This document shows positions 7,154-8,381 of a DNA stretch of 8,381 bases, one piece after another. The position numbers and the translations under genes are program-made. Below the pieces are notes generated by a model. It worked only from the letters and a program-made list of their open reading frames with translations, ran no database searches and was not told where the DNA came from. The stretch is taken from the NCBI GenBank assembly GCA_964654535.1, contig CAZZIZ010000145.1:1-8381 (forward strand), written 5' to 3'. Numbering within the stretch: the stretch's first letter is position 1; every line of letters starts with the position of its first letter. The stretch is from CAZZIZ01 sp964654535. GTDB lineage: Bacteria > Bacteroidota > Bacteroidia > Chitinophagales > UBA2359.

Positions 7154-8218
7154 ATGGGTGCGGAGAAAAATAAACCTAGCAAAAAGAAAATCCTTTTTCC
7201 AGTTCGTAACAAGCTTCGCGATTATCTTAAGGATTACAATCGTTATTTGCCTATTCCTATCGACTATAGTGATATGACTAGGTATTTTGCTTCGACACCT
7301 TTGAGAAATAAGAAGGGAGAAGACTTGCACTGGCAAACGGTATACTTTGCGGAAAACGAGTCTAAAGATATTGATAGAGCTTTATGTAAAATCTATGCCT
7401 TATTAAAAACCGACGGCGACTTAGAAGTAATTGAACACTTAAAAGTGGACAGGATAGATTTTTGCCTATTCGGAAACACGAATCCTTTTCGCGTTCGGAT
7501 TATCAATCGACTGAATGACAACTATGATCACTTTTACATAAAGCAGGTGGACGCTTCACGTGTCTATGGAATCGAGCTAGAGAACTTACTTTCTCCGAAT
7601 AGCTTTTCCTTTCTTATTGATGAAAACACTTTGATCGAAGAGCATATCGCAGGAATTCCTGGCGATGATTTTGCACAGAGCGCTTTACCCGTGGAAGAGT
7701 TTGACCAAATAAGAATAGCCAAAGAGTTTATCAAGTTTAACGAACGCTGCTTTGTTCGGCTTTTAGGGGATATGCGCGCTTACAATTTCATTGTAGACAT
7801 TACTCCTGATATAGAAGGTAACCAGTACCGCATTCGCGCAATCGATTTCGACCAGCAGTCTTACGAGGGTCATAAGAAATTTTACCTTCCGCAGTTTTTC
7901 AAAGAAAACAATCCGATTATAGAGTTAGGATTTAAACATCTGGATACGACTACGGTGAAGCAGTATCAATATGAGGAAAGAACACTCATAGGAAGGCGTG
8001 CTAAAAACGATAGAGAACGTTTGAATAAGCTTTTGAAAATAATGGTCGCCGATCCCTTATCGTCTCCCGAAAAAGTTGAGATACTTAAGTCTGAGCTTGG
8101 AGAGCATCATCAATCGAACGCCTTTAAAAGTTGTACATCAATGGGAGACATAGTCTTGAGCAATCTACAATTGCTGCTTCAAAAGGATTTCAAACAAAGT
8201 ACCATTGATATAACATAG
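7154..8218 (+). CDS. Unknown protein with a predicted kinase-like (APH/HipA-type) fold, 354 aa
   Basis: I do not recognise a named family. No signal peptide or membrane helix is visible, so it is probably cytoplasmic. The N-terminus (1-25) is lysine/arginine-rich. The middle has the order of landmarks of a protein-kinase-like fold: FYIKQVDASR with Lys130 as a candidate beta-3 lysine; GIELENLL with Glu141 as a candidate helix-C glutamate; LIEEHIAGIPGDDF (160-173) resembling the hinge of aminoglycoside-phosphotransferase-like proteins; LLGDMRAYNFIVD (203-215), where Asp206 and Asn211 match the catalytic loop spacing DxxxxN; and IRAIDFDQQS (227-236), where Asp231 or Asp233 would be the metal-binding DFG position. 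A helical C-terminal part follows (roughly 270-345). No Gly-rich loop is obvious, so activity is uncertain. The start at 7154 gives the whole product; the next Met is at residue 41. It is divergent from murF-alr, which does not define its job. Substrate unknown. Confidence 0.85.
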   Translation: MGAEKNKPSKKKILFPVRNKLRDYLKDYNRYLPIPIDYSDMTRYFASTPLRNKKGEDLHWQTVYFAENESKDIDRALCKIYALLKTDGDLEVIEHLKVDRIDFCLFGNTNPFRVRIINRLNDNYDHFYIKQVDASRVYGIELENLLSPNSFSFLIDENTLIEEHIAGIPGDDFAQSALPVEEFDQIRIAKEFIKFNERCFVRLLGDMRAYNFIVDITPDIEGNQYRIRAIDFDQQSYEGHKKFYLPQFFKENNPIIELGFKHLDTTTVKQYQYEERTLIGRRAKNDRERLNKLLKIMVADPLSSPEKVEILKSELGEHHQSNAFKSCTSMGDIVLSNLQLLLQKDFKQSTIDIT

Positions 8219-8340
8219 CGTTTTCAGCTAAAGCAAGAGACCTAGAGCTTTCAAGAAAAGACACAAATACATGACCGAACGTTTACACGTGTTAAACAAT
8301 TAAATGTAAGGCTTGAGCTTTCTTTATTCAAAGAATTATA
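8219..8340. promoter_or_regulatory. Intergenic region with near-palindrome at 8281-8297
   Basis: This 122-bp gap precedes a gene that starts at 8341. It contains GTTTACACGTGTTAAAC (8281-8297), centred on the perfect palindrome CACGTG and symmetrical apart from one extra T. The octamer GAGCTTTC occurs twice (8245-8252 and 8315-8322). An AAAGC/GCTTT inverted repeat (8230-8234 with 8247-8251, loop of 12) is too weak to call a terminator for the preceding gene. No clear TTTG/TAnnTTTG promoter is visible. The palindrome could be an operator for the downstream gene, but this is inference only. Confidence 0.3.
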
Positions 8341-8381
8341 ATGAAACGCTCTCGCAAACCCAATCCCATCAATGCTGGCTC
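8341..8381 (+). CDS. Start of an ExbD/TolR-like gene, cut by the window edge
   Basis: Only the first 14 codons are inside the window: MKRSRKPNPINAGS. A basic leader followed by INAGS is how many Bacteroidota ExbD-type proteins begin, directly before the single membrane helix (usually MADIAFLLLIFF). ExbD works with ExbB to pass proton-motive force to TonB for outer-membrane transport. The match rests on a handful of residues, and the usual upstream exbB gene is not in the window, so this is a suggestion rather than an identification. The frame is open to the last base, and the preceding 122 bases contain no other gene. Confidence 0.5.
   Translation, partial: MKRSRKPNPINAG

Noticed and set aside
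7040..7336. An in-frame 99-codon upstream extension of murF-alr starting at 7336
   Set aside because: It overlaps the coding start of the divergent gene on the other strand, does not look like any MurF N-terminus, and the family-like start is the Met at 7037-7039.
8271..8303. A 10-codon frame (MTERLHVLNN) as a leader peptide
   Set aside because: Too short, with no attenuator-like hairpins or codon bias to suggest a leader role.

Overview
The window looks chromosomal and comes from a member of the Bacteroidota, most likely the Flavobacteriales. The evidence is a secreted repeat protein ending in a type B type IX secretion (T9SS) sorting domain, a MurF-alanine racemase fusion of the kind typical of this phylum, and start codons without clear Shine-Dalgarno sequences. 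I cannot name the species.

Layout from left to right. At 6-284 (minus) is a small stand-alone DUF2087 protein. At 285-542 is a gene-free gap that holds the most unusual object here, a 141-nt hairpin at 380-520. Almost every position of its two arms is Watson-Crick paired, wobble paired or a G-A mismatch. It looks like a REP-like or structured-RNA element. At 543-4436 (minus) is a 1297-residue exported protein: signal peptide, lamin-tail-like domain, PKD-like domain, ten Ig-like repeats of about 75 residues, and the type B C-terminal domain. At 4437-4576 is a short gap with nothing convincing. At 4577-7039 (minus) is a bifunctional MurF/alanine racemase of 820 residues; the reading frame stays open upstream, but the family start is at 7039. 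At 7040-7153 is a divergent promoter region. At 7154-8218 (plus) is a conserved-looking protein of unknown function in which I see the pattern of a protein-kinase-like/APH-like fold. At 8219-8340 is a gap with a near-palindrome. At 8341 (plus) begins a gene cut by the window edge; its 14 visible residues resemble the start of a Bacteroidota ExbD protein.

The genes do not form one obvious pathway. MurF-Alr makes and uses D-alanine for peptidoglycan, the T9SS protein is a surface or secreted adhesin-like product, and ExbD (if correct) belongs to an energy-transducing envelope complex, so an envelope theme is the most that can be said. The kinase-like gene and murF-alr are divergently transcribed from a shared 114-bp region and could be co-regulated, but nothing proves it. 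I found no tRNA, rRNA, CRISPR array or insertion sequence.
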